From: Opisthocomus hoazin
Lineage: Eukaryota > Chordata > Aves > Opisthocomiformes > Opisthocomidae
Length of the DNA: 64,000 nt
NCBI RefSeq assembly: GCF_030867145.1
Contig: NC_134419.1
Coordinates: 1,922,001-1,986,000, forward strand
Direction: 5' to 3'
Position numbers and translations under genes: made by a program. The notes below the pieces were generated by a model. It did no database searches. It was not told the DNA's origin and saw only the letters and a program-made list of their open reading frames with translations. Positions 32,444-59,294 of this stretch are shown here, in pieces. How positions within the stretch are numbered: position 1 is the stretch's first letter; the number at the start of each line of letters is the position of its first letter.

Positions 32444-32702
32444 GGCAATGGGCACAAACTGAGGCACAGGAAGTTCCGTCTGAACAGGAGGAAGAACTTC
32501 TTCCCTCTGAGGGTGATGGAGCCCTGGCCCAGGCTGCCCAGGGAGGTTGTGGAGTCTCCTTCTCTGGAGATATTCCAGACCTGCCTGGACAAGGTCCTGT
32601 GCAGCCTGCTGTAGGTGACCCTGCTTCGGCAGGGGGGTTGGACTGGGTGACCCACAGAGGTCCCTTCCAACCCCTACCATTCTGTGATTCTGTGATTCTG
32701 TG
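32444..32702 (+). mobile_element. Short CR1 3' end, subfamily A
   Basis: GGCACAAACTGAGGCACAGG through the [13 protein letters not shown] end and the tail TTCTGTGATTCTGTGATTCT. It lies about 350 bp from an inverted copy of the same type at 31867-32098. Confidence 0.9.
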
Positions 32703-32987
32703 GGACCAGCACGCTGGCTGCAGCCGATGTCCCCTGGAGCTGGCAGAGCCCCGCAGCCCCCAGCCAGCACGGGCCCCACACGGGGGCTCTCCCCAGAGCT
32801 TCTCCCTTGGCCTCGTGGCAGCGGGCACAGAGCTTGTTTACATCAAACACAGCAGAGCCTCAGCTGGCTGCAGTGTGCCAGGGAGCCGGCGACAGCGTCA
32901 CCCCGTGTGCCACACACCCCCGGGGACATCTCCTCCCTCCCCGGGGGTCCTGAGGGCTCCACTCCTCCCGCCACCGAAGCGGGCAGG

Positions 32988-33178
32988 GTGAGGGAAACGA
33001 GAGGCAATGGCCTCAAGATGCATCAGGGGAGGTTCAGATTGGATATTGGGAGAAATTTCTTTACTGAAAGAGTGGTCGGGCACTGGACCAGGCTGCCCAG
33101 GGCAGTGGAGAGCTGCAGGGCAGGAGTGTGGGAGAGCCGGGTTTGGGGTAGCGAGTCTTTTCCAACCCACGAAGATGG
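32988..33178 (+). mobile_element. Older CR1 3' fragment
   Basis: ACGAGAGGCAATGGCCTCAA, then GATGCATCAGGGGAGGTTCA and GATTGGATATTGGGAGAAAT, matches the lineage of the 26370-26650 copy. The last part, to TTCCAACCCACGAAGATGG, is degraded. Confidence 0.85.
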
Positions 33179-36100
33179 TGGGTGACTTCTTGGGCGCCGG
33201 GGTCTGCAGTGCTCCCAGAGGAACCAGCCATGAGCCAGCCGCGATATCACGGTAGCTTGAGCTGCAGCAAAGCATCATTTTTCTAATAATACTCTGAGAT
33301 GGTAGAAACTTCCCTTTTCTGGGTTGCTGCATTTCTGTGTCAGCCCTCTGCTTACATGAGCGCCTGGAGGTCGGGGACGTGCCTGGGGCTCCTCTGGGCC
33401 CTGGCAGGGACCGTCCTGTGCTTCAGGGCCGATCAGCGTGGTGCCACGCCGCGGTGCCGTGAGGCTGGTGGCTCTGCCGGCGTGGCGGGAGCTTGACGGA
33501 GCCACCGGCTCACGGCCCTCGCTCCTGCTCCTTGCTGTCCCGTGGCTGCCAGGTGGGAAGCTGCATCTTCCTTAACTCAGCCCTGCCTTGGCCGTGCCCC
33601 GAAATGACCCCGCGCTCGTTCCTCGCCCTGCGTCGTGCTCCGTAAAACAAAATGGCCCTTCTTCTCTGTGCGGCAGCCGAAATCTGGGCTCTGGGGAGCG
33701 GCTGTAGCCGGCCTCAGGGCACTGGGAGCGAGGTGAGCAGCCGGGCTGAGGATGCTGAGGGCGAGTGCTGCCTCCCCGCCGCCCCAGCTGCCCGTGACTC
33801 AGAGCCGTCTCGCCTGCTCCTGCCCCGCAGCTCGCCGCGCCGTGTCCCTGCGAAGCTGCCGGCTCAGCAGCCCGGCCCAGCTCTCCCACGGCCACCCTCC
33901 ACACCCTGCAGCCCGGCGGACTCCCATCCAGGCACGCAAACAGGATGGGCAGGTTTTCGGCACGGAGACGGGCTCGGAGCTGGCAGGGCTCGGAGGCAGC
34001 GCTGCTGAACGTGACTTCATCCCCACGGCTGCTTCCCCAGCGGGACCGGGACCGGCTGAAGCTCTCTCGGATGGCCTCGGTGACAGTGACAGCGCGGGGC
34101 ACATTAACAGCAGTGTCCCAGGGGTTTTCAGCACCCTACGGACAGCGCTGGTCCAGATTTTGGCTGGCCATCTGTTCTGGGTACGTGGCAGCGAGTCACC
34201 TTGCTGCAAAGATGTGTCCTGCTTGCACAGCGTGGCTCTGGACTCAGGCTTTGGCCAAACGTGTAACTTCGGGATGCTTGAACCCAAAGGCCCAAGCCCA
34301 GCCGCAGCTGCCTGCGCTGATGGGCAGGACACGGGCAGGGACGCAGGCAGGGCAGGACACAGCCCCAGGCTTCGCTCGCTGGCATGGAGAGCCACGCCGA
34401 TGGCTTTTCTCTGAAACAACGTGGGTAGCAGGCTGCTTGGGTTCGTGCTCCAGGGGATGTTCTCAGGAGGGGTGCAGCGCCTGAGCACCCAGCACGGGGC
34501 CAGCCCGGCACCCGGGGCCAGGGGCAGGCTGTCGCAGGTCCCGTGCGCCTTCGATGTGCGTGGGGGTCCCAGCCATCGCCGCATCCCGCAGTGCCTCTCG
34601 GGGGTGGCGTGACCCCGCGGGCACCGGCCCCCCCAGCACCAAAGACCGTGGCTGAAAGTCAGGGCCACCAGTGAGCTCGGTGCAGGAGGCTGAGCCGCCC
34701 CGTCGAGGGCAGCGGGGACGGTGCGGAGGAGACGCAACTCCCGACACCGGACCTGCTGCTGAAAGCGCAGGGACGTGCAACCGCGGGCTGCCCGGCGCTC
34801 GGCTGCGATCGTGGTTTAACGTATTCCCCTTCCTGCCAGCCACAGGGCTGCGGCGCGGACCCAGCCAGCCAAAAAAGAAATAACAAGGGGGGAAAAAAAC
34901 CCAGCGTCTTTGCTACGTTCCACCCTGTCGGGGGCCGTGATCCAGCCGCCGGTGCAGCCGGTGGGCCGTGTGCCGGCACGGCGATGGCGGCGTGCGGGAG
35001 GCAGCAGCAGGCAGAACGCGGCCGCGTCGGCTGCAGCGAGGTGGGAACCTTCCCCCGGGAAGCAGGAGGCAGTTTTAGCTAGCAGGGAGGAGCAGTTTTC
35101 TTGCCCAGACGGTAACCGGCCAGCCCAGCTGGTTTCACTTTGGCATGTCCCAGTCTTCCCAGTTGGCTGTTTCACCAAGGCACCTTTGTTTTTTTCTCCC
35201 CTCTAATTTTCCCCCGATGATGACCCTGAGCAGAGCTGCCATGGGTGCTGGCGGTGGCAGCCCCTCGGCGAGGGGTGCTGGCCAGGGGGGCTCGGTGCCG
35301 GGGCTGAGCTTTTCGGCGCAGCGTTGCTAACTGAATTAATTAACCCGTGGTGGCGGCGGGTGCTGGGGCGCAGAGGGTCCCCTCGCACCCCGGTGTCCCT
35401 GCACCCTGCTGAGCCTTTTAGGAAGGGGAAACATGTTTTTTTCTCCTCTTTTCCTTCGTCTTTCAGACTGGGGAGGCAGCAAAGCCCCCTCTCCTCCGGG
35501 GTTGGTCCCACGAGAGCTGTGTGATCGTGGCAGTGGGGGTGGCTCCTGCGTACCCCAGCCCGTCCTGGCACCCCCTTCCCCAGCACCAGGGCTTCGGGAG
35601 CCCCGGGAAGGGCTGGGTAGAGCCGAGCTCCGAGCAATAAGCCCCAGAGAGGCGAGAAGAGCAGCGTTTGGTGTACCTGACCTTCTGCTTTGTGAAGTTC
35701 CAGTGCTGGTTTTCTGGGCTAAAAATACCTTTTACCTTGGCGGCTGTTAAGGAAGAGCGCTTGCTTGGCAGGTTGCTTAGGATTCAGGGGAAGAGAGTTC
35801 AGGCAGAGCTCAATTAGTCTGGCTTAATTTACAAGCGAAGTTCTGTGTCTGCACGATTTGCTTCGCTTGGCTGTTGCACATTTTCATGCGCAGAGCAGTA
35901 CTGGGCTTTTTTATTTTTCAATGCACGTGCTTAACGTAGCAGCACTGTTGCTATCCACATGTTTACAGCCCTCCTCATAACGAAACCGCTAAACAAAATC
36001 GCGAAACTGCGAAAAAATACCTAGTGCTGTGCCGAAACGAGCAGAATATGTGGGAGGGTGAAGCTGTGAGGCGCAGGCCGTGCACCTTCTCGCGAGCTCT

Positions 36101-36246
36101 GCCTGACTTCTGGTCGTTCCTGCAGTCCCTCTGCCCAGCGCCACTTAATCCTGTGACTTCTCGTAAGGGGTCCCCGGACCACAAATGCTCTGACGCTAAC
36201 AGCTCGGTAACAAGCGCTCTGTGTTCTCCTGCCTGCCAGGATGAGC

Positions 36247-37172
36247 ATTTAACTTCTTCATCAATGACCTGGATGAAAAGTTAGAATGTACTCTCAGTGA
36301 GTTTGCTGATGACACCAAACTGGGAGGAGTGGTGGATACACCAGAAGGCTGTGCTGCTTTTCAACAGGCTGGAAAGTTGGGCAGAGAGGAACCTGATGGA
36401 GTTCAACAAGGGCAAGGGCAGGGTCCTGCACCTGGGGAGGAACAACCCCAGGCACCAGTACAGGCTGGGGCTGACCTGCTGGAGAGCAGCTCTGTGGAGA
36501 GGGACTGGGAGTGCTGGGGGACGACAGGGTGACCATGAGCCAGCAGCGTGCCCTGGGTGCCAAGAAGGCCGATGGGATCCTGGGGTGCATGAGGAGGAGT
36601 GTGGGCAGCAGGGCGAGGGAGGTTCTCCTTCCCCTCTGCTCTGCCCTGGGGAGGCCCCATCTGCAGTGCTGTGTCCAGTGCTGGGCTCCCCAGTTCAAGA
36701 AAGATGAGGAGCTACTGGAGAGAGTCCAGCGGAGGGCTACGAGGATGAGGAGGGGACTGGAGCATCTCTCCTGCGAGGAGAGGCTGAGGGAGCTGGGCTT
36801 GTTCAGCCTGGAGAAGAGAAGGCTGAGAGGGGACCTTCGAAATGCCTCTAAATATCTGCAGGGTGGGGGTCAGGAGGACGGGGCCAGACTCTTTCCAGTG
36901 GTGCCCAGCAACAGGACAAGGGGCAACAGGCACAAACTGGAGCAGAGGAAGCTCCAGCTGAAGATGAGGAAGAACTTCTTCCCTCTGAGGGTGACGGAGC
37001 CCTGGCCCAGGCTGCCCAGGGAGGCTGTGGAGTCTCCTTCTCTGGAGATATTCCAGCCCCGCCTGGACGCGGTGCTGCGCAGCCGGCTCTGGGTGACCCT
37101 GCTTGGGCAGGCGGTTGGGCTGGGTGATCCCCAGAGGTCCCTGCCAACCCCAAACATCCTGGGATTCTGTGA
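36247..37172 (+). mobile_element. CR1 LINE 3' fragment, subfamily B
   Basis: It begins TTTAACTTCTTCATCAATGA in the RT domain and keeps the catalytic FADD motif near 36302. It has a 9-bp loss in the QRDL segment and the B frameshift at 36501-36520, and ends CATCCTGGGATTCTGTGA. Confidence 0.92.
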
Positions 37173-38439
37173 GCAAGCACCAGCAAGCGTTAGGTACCGC
37201 TTTGCTCATGCTATGTACTTTACTTATTATGTTAGTAATGCAATAATAATTACTAATGCAAAAATATTATGTTCATAATGCAATGTAATTGCAAAAGCTA
37301 CAGTTTTCGGCAGCCTGCTTGCTATCTTCCACTGCCTGTTGGCTATCACAGGCTCCCCAGCACTGATACGCTTTGCTTATAAAAACTGCCCGGAACAGGC
37401 TGTCTGTCACGCTTCGCTCTGCGCTGTCTCTGCTGATGCTGTAGGATGGCTGGCGAGCATCTCGCTTTGGGTCGGTATCTTCATGCAGCAAACCAAAAAT
37501 CCAGTGAAAACAATTGCCTGAACAAGAAGTTGCCGAGTTTCTCTGTGGGACGCAATCATGATGTGATACCTGAAGTTTTTCTTACTGGCCTGACGTCGTG
37601 GCCATACTTGACTTTATTCAGAAGCAAACTTCATGTTTTCTGTACAAGAAATCACAGTATTTCGCATGGCCTAGGCAAAGATCCATCTAAAAAAAACCCC
37701 CAAGCCACCTCCTCCTCATCTGTGTGTTGTACACCGTGACAGCAAAGCAACACACGCCTCCTGAGAAAGCCAGCAAAACAGATTTATAAAGCTTCTCAAG
37801 TTAAAAATGAGGGAAAAACATGTCCTGGGAAAAGAGCAAGGACCCAAACGAATTCCTCTCCCCCTGCCCTGAACTCGCTGCGTTTCCTATTCTTGCTTAA
37901 TAAGCAGGCAGCCGGCAGCTGTTGGCAAAGCTTGGAAATAGCAGCGGCGTGTGGCGTGTCGGAGAGCACGCCGGGCCTCTTTTGGTAAGCGGCGCGGGAG
38001 CGGCTCCCTAGCTAGGTTATCTACGGGCCGCCTTCGGCCAAGGAGCGTTGCGTGTCCCAGCCATAAATAGCACCAGCAACCCACTTCTCCGGGTGGTGGA
38101 AATGTCGGTTTTACTCCAGTGCCAAACGATGACACGGGCGTCTGCTGCGCAGGAGCACTGCGTCAGCCTGCCCGGCCTCTGAAGCCAGCTCCTGGAAGCC
38201 TTCTGCACGTGTCTGATTTACCCCCAAGCTGTCTGCCAGCGTCTAATGGCTGCATCGGCGAGCAGCGCTAACGAGATGACTGTCCTGAGACCGATGTGTG
38301 GGGTTTCGGTGATTTGGAAGCCGTAATAGAAAAGTTACATCTTGATTAGCAGCAGAAGCGCCGAGTTAATAGTCCCTGGCTAGCTCATTCCCAGGCAGCG
38401 GTTGACTGCGTTTCAGATCTTCAGGACCGATCGCGCTTC

Positions 38440-39055
38440 ACAGAATCACAGAATCACAGAATAGTAGGGGTTGGAAGGGACCTCTGTGGGTCATCTAGTC
38501 CAACCCCCCTGCCTCAGCAGGGTCACCCAGAGCAGGCTGCACAGGATCTTGTCCAGGCGGGTCTTGAATATCTCCAGAGAAGGAGACTCCACAACCTCCC
38601 TGGGCAGCCTGTTCCAGGGCTCCGTCACCCTCAGAGGGAAGAAGTTCTTCCTCATGTTCAGACGGAACTTCCTGTGCCTCAGTTTGTGCCCATTGCCCCT
38701 TGTCCTGTCACTGGGCACCACTGAAAAGAGCTTGGCCCCATCCTCCTGACCCCCACCCTTCAGATATTTGTAGGCATTTATTAGGTCCCCTCGCAGCCTT
38801 CTCTTCTTCAGGCTGAACAAGCCCAGTTCCCTCAACCTCTCCTCGTAGGGGAGATGCTCCAGTCCCCTCACCATCCTCGTAGCCCTCCGCTGGACTCTCT
38901 CCAGTAGCTCTTCATTTTTCTTGAACTGGGGAGCCCAGAACTGGACACAGTACTCCAGATGAGGCCTCACCAGGGCAGTGTAGAGGGGAAGGAGAACCTC
39001 CCTTGTCCTGCTGGCCACACTCTTCTTGATGCACCCCAGGATCCCATTGGCTTCG
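38440..39055 (-). mobile_element. CR1 LINE 3' fragment, subfamily A
   Basis: Two CAGAATCA tail units precede AGTAGGGGTTGGAAGGGACC. The minus-strand frame is open over 175 codons with the A markers [23 protein letters not shown] and [15 protein letters not shown]. It stops at GATCCCATTGGCTTC. Confidence 0.93.
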
Positions 39056-39691
39056 GCATCGCTGAGTGCGCACGAACGTGAAATTTTGCCGACACGTGGA
39101 GAGCAGCAGAGCCCCAGACCTTGCCGTCTGTCCTTCCCTCGGCCGGCCCATCCCTACGCAGCGTGGGCTGGGATGTGAGGAGGCGTGATGCCCCCGCGCC
39201 GCGGCCATGCTAGCCGGGAGCCGGGGCACACGCTGTGCCAGCGCGTCGGGGAGCTTGGTCAGCAAACTGCATCCCTGGTCAGCAGCCTGCCGTGCGAGCA
39301 GAAGCTGGGGCCGTTCCTCCGTGAAGCGGTGTGCAGGAGGGCTTGGCTGCAGCTGGAGAGCAGACACCAGCCTCGCCTGTCTGCACTATCTGAGCCCAAA
39401 CCCAGCTGAGCAAGGTGTTTCTTCACCAAGCACTTTCTTCCCTGGCCCTTCCTACCTGTGGCTCTGTCCACAAACGCGGTCTCACTGGAAGATGTGCTTC
39501 CACCAAGCTTCCTAAGCAAGCAACGTGCATGCAAAGCTGTCAGCCTCAGCCATCCCCCCAGCCCCCTTTGAATTTGTTGGCCTGTGCTGAGCAGATTTAA
39601 TGGGGTGACGATGATTAGGAAAGCCCTATCTTCTTGTAAGCCCTATGAAAGGATGCAGCTGGGTGCAGGGCAGGGACCTGCCAATGCTCCT

Positions 39692-39867
39692 CCAGAAGGC
39701 AGGGTATCTGGAGGGGCAAAGCCCCAGAAGAAAAGCAAGGTATCGGGAGGGGTGATGCTCTAGAGGAAAAGCAAGGTATGGGGAGGGGTGAAGCCCCAGA
39801 AGAAAAGTGAGGTATCAGGAGTGGTGATGCTGCAGAAGAAAAGCAAGGTATCGGGAGGGGTGATGCT
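39692..39867 (+). repeat. 36-bp minisatellite, about five copies
   Basis: The unit starts CCAGAAGAAAAGCAAGGTAT and ends CGGGAGGGGTGATGCT. There is one degenerate copy at the left and four good ones. The 36-bp period is a multiple of 3, so a frame stays open, but nothing suggests coding. The motif ATGCTCCTCCAGA occurs at both edges of the array. Confidence 0.9.
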
Positions 39868-40437
39868 CCTCCAGACTCTGCAAGGTGCCACTGAACCCGG
39901 TGGGACCCAGCTGGAGCTCCCCAGGCAGAGGCAGCCAGGCTTCTTGGCTCTGCTGAATTGGAATGCTGTGTTACAGCCAGAAGTGCCTGAAAACCATGAA
40001 TTATATTCAGTGGACAACGCTGTCATTTGGACTTTTGAACGGTGTGGCTAATTGCCGGGCCTCTTGATTGCGAACGCCAACGTGCAAGCAGGCGGCGCGT
40101 GCCAAAGCGCGCGACGGGCCCGGGAAGAGCCGCAGCTCCCTGCCGTGCACCCTGCAACTCCCGTTTCCTGCTACACGGCACGAAGAAGTCCGGTTGTTGG
40201 TGATTGTACCCAAGTGATGATCGATTTCCCGGTTTATATTCGAATACTGTGAATCTGGTTTGTGGGTGTTTAATTCAAGGTGTGACTCAAAACTCCTGAT
40301 GCCGTATATGCAGGTGGAAAATGTTGGAATAGGGACTGTGTGTCAGCTTACCGTGAGGCTCAGGGAGGCTGACCATGCACAACCCTTGGAAAAGCCGCAG
40401 GAGAGAGATGCTCTGGCTTCCCTGCACATGAAAGATG

Positions 40438-40588
40438 TCTCCTTCTCTGGAGATATTCCAGCCCCGCCTGGACAAGGTCCTGTGCAGCCTGCTGTAGGTG
40501 ACCCTGCTTCGGCAGGGGGGTTGGACTAGATGACCCACAGAGGTCCCTTCCAACCCCTACTATTCTGTGATTCTGTGATTCTGTGAAA
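40438..40588 (+). mobile_element. Very short CR1 3' end, subfamily A
   Basis: CTCCTTCTCTGGAGATATTC to the [13 protein letters not shown] end, with three tail units TTCTGTGA. About 150 bp remain. Confidence 0.9.
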
Positions 40589-41986
40589 GATCCCAAGCCC
40601 TGAAGACAAGCAACGGAAAAGACCATTTCTGTGAGCAAATGCCCTCTTACGAACAAGAAGCCGCCCGTGCCACCGGGCAGGCAGCGCGTCGGTGAGAAAC
40701 ATTGGTGTTTCGTTCATGAAATGTGATGCAACGCGGCCTCGGCGCGTGCGACGGGACAGGAGGCTGAAACGGGGTCAAGGCTTTTCCTGAAAACACCTGC
40801 CATGTCATCACTAAGAGTTTTAATTACGTGTTGCTTGGTGACGTTCGACTCATCCCACAAGCAAAAGGCTTGCTTGAGGAAAATATTTTGAGTTCTGAGG
40901 ATGTAACTCATGGCGATTACTTAGCAATATCCCGAGAGCAGGGTGAGCGGCTTGCGTGAGCGATGCAGAGCTGCCATCCCCCTCCGACCCAGCAGCGGTT
41001 CAGCTGCCTCAAAGGCCCCCAAAGCAGAGCAGGGGCGGCTGCGGGGCGGCAGGGAAAGCCGATGAACGACATTAAACTCAATCAAAACAATTTTCAGCTA
41101 ATCTAGAAGAAATTAAACTGCGGACTTGCTTTTCAAACCAAGTTGGTTTGTGGAGTCTTCAGTTCACAGGCAACGCACACTGAAGGACTGAACAAATGTA
41201 ATGAAACGAATTTCTAAGGCTGTTATTTAACGTGGTCTGACGTCTCGGAGCAGGCAAGGCAGACAGAAGTGTTATCCTTGCTCAGGATAAAGTTAATTAC
41301 AGTAACAGGTACCAAAAGGTTCTGACAACTTATTTAAAGTTATGAACTGTGAGCGGAGGGAATAGTGTTTTAGCAGGACACGTCAGATCTGTGCCGGTTA
41401 AATATGTTTTAATCTCTCGATAGAATTCCCACTGGCTATAACTAGAACTATAAAGACTAATTAATACTGCAAATATTTACCATCTTCACTTGATACTGTC
41501 TTCTAATTGTGTGTATCTGCTAATTAGGTGAGTATAAATGTTAATGAAAGTAGGAAATTTTATTATACGTCTAAGATCGAGGTAACTCTGTGTAAGCTTT
41601 TCGAACTGTAACTTCTGTTGGTTATAGTAGCAAATCTCTTAAACGGCTGCTGCTGAAGGTGCCTGCGACGGCACGCGTTTATCTCCGTCTCACGCTTCAA
41701 AAAGTGATTTAATACTAGGGAGAGGTGTCAGATTCATAGGTTTTGAACGCAAAAATGCCCCGTGCCTTCAGCGGAGCAACGTGTCCCCACGCTACCCTGA
41801 TCTCTCAAGAGGACTGCGTCCAGCCCCCGTCTGCCGACGCAAGGATTCTGCTTTCACATCGCACACGGTGGCACCGTCCCCTTCCGACCCCGAGGTGTGA
41901 CGGCCACGCACCGCAACCTGTCCCCCATCCCACGCTCTTCGGGGGGGGGCTTAACTTATTTTTACAAGGCAGCAAGGTGGTGAAGG

Positions 41987-42042
41987 ACAGAATCACAGAA
42001 TTATTATGGTTGGTAAAGACCTCTCGGATCATCCAGGCCAGA
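41987..42042 (-). mobile_element. Relict CR1 tail upstream of SERBP1
   Basis: ACAGAATCACAGAATTATTA followed by TGGTTGGTAAAGACCTCTCG and GATCATCCAG is the inverted 3' end of an older CR1. It is the last recognisable CR1 before the SERBP1 CpG island. Confidence 0.75.
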
Positions 42043-42483
42043 AGTCGGGTGGTTTCATATATTGGTGCGTTTACCCGCGAGCAGGAACACGCAGATCGGC
42101 GTCCCCTCGAAGTCCGATTAAAAACTGGCGCCTTGTCGCAGCCACCCTGCGTTATTTCAGCCCTATGCACACCCCGTGGCCTGCCGCACCTGACGGCGGA
42201 GTTTGGTAATAAATAAAAAGAAATCTATGCATTTTTTCTCCGCTTCTTTCCCGGGCTGCCGGGGCCTGGCGGGAGCCGCGCCCTCGCCCCGGCCCCTGAG
42301 GAAAGCGGCCGGGCCCCGGCCCGCCGCCACGCCGCGGGAGGCCGCGCACAACCCAGAGGGTCACGGCGTGCTCATGGCGTCAGGGCTGATGTCACCGCCG
42401 CCGCCAAACCCCTCCCAGGGCTGCCGGGGGCCCGGCCATCCCGCCCGCCCCGGGGCGGCGGCCATGGCGGCGGCGGGGGGAGA

Positions 42484-42670
42484 AGGACCCCCCGCAACAT
42501 GGCGGCGCGGGGCATGCCGGGAACTGTAGTCCGGCGGCGGGGGGGGGGGGAGATGGACCCCGGCACTATGGCGACGCGGGGCATGCCGGGAGCTGTAGTC
42601 CGGCGGGGGGAGGGATGGACCCCGGCACGATGGCGGCGCGGGGCACGCCGGGAGTTGTAGTCCGGCGGAC
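42484..42670 (+). promoter_or_regulatory. Triplicated SERBP1 promoter module with ZNF143-like and YY1-like sites
   Basis: Three tandem copies, 62-69 bp apart, each carry an ATGGCGGC or ATGGCGAC core (YY1-like) followed by a 20-base element. The element reads on the minus strand as ACTACAGTTCCCGGCATGCC or a close variant. The elements are at 42511-42530, 42580-42599 and 42642-42661. This closely matches the published ZNF143/THAP11 promoter motif (ACTACAATTCCCAGCATGC type). The last copy ends about 200 bp before the ATG. Binding is inferred. Confidence 0.75.
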
Positions 42671-42782
42671 GGGAGCGGCTGGCGGCGGGCGCGGGCCGGC
42701 TGCCGCTCCCGTCGTGCCCCGCGCGGGGTGAGGTGCCCGGATGTGCCCGGCGCCGGAAGAGAAGCGGGTCTCTTCGGGGCCG

Positions 42783-42791
42783 GCCATCTTG
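42783..42791 (-). promoter_or_regulatory. YY1-like site in SERBP1 5' region
   Basis: GCCATCTTG is the reverse complement of the CAAGATGGC YY1 core. It lies about 70 bp before the start codon inside the CpG island. Confidence 0.5.
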
Positions 42792-42861
42792 TGCGGCAGC
42801 GAGCAGGGCGCGGGGGGGGCCCGGCAGCATCGGAGGAGGATCCCGCCGACGGGGGGCCATC

Positions 42862-59294
<16,433 letters not shown>

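Larger units (their letters stand above)
28049..42240. other. Intergenic DNA between orphan CpG island and SERBP1
   Basis: Between CR1 copies I see no exon or RNA gene. 28600-28720 and 40700-41740 are AT-rich unique sequence and could hold conserved non-coding elements. 33200-36200 and 37200-38430 are unique with nothing identifiable. Confidence 0.4.

Noticed and set aside
678-39018. Many 150-400-codon frames encoding [22 protein letters not shown] protein
   Set aside because: These are the C-terminal ORF2 remnants of 5'-truncated CR1 LINE copies, not host genes; their antisense frames were also discarded.
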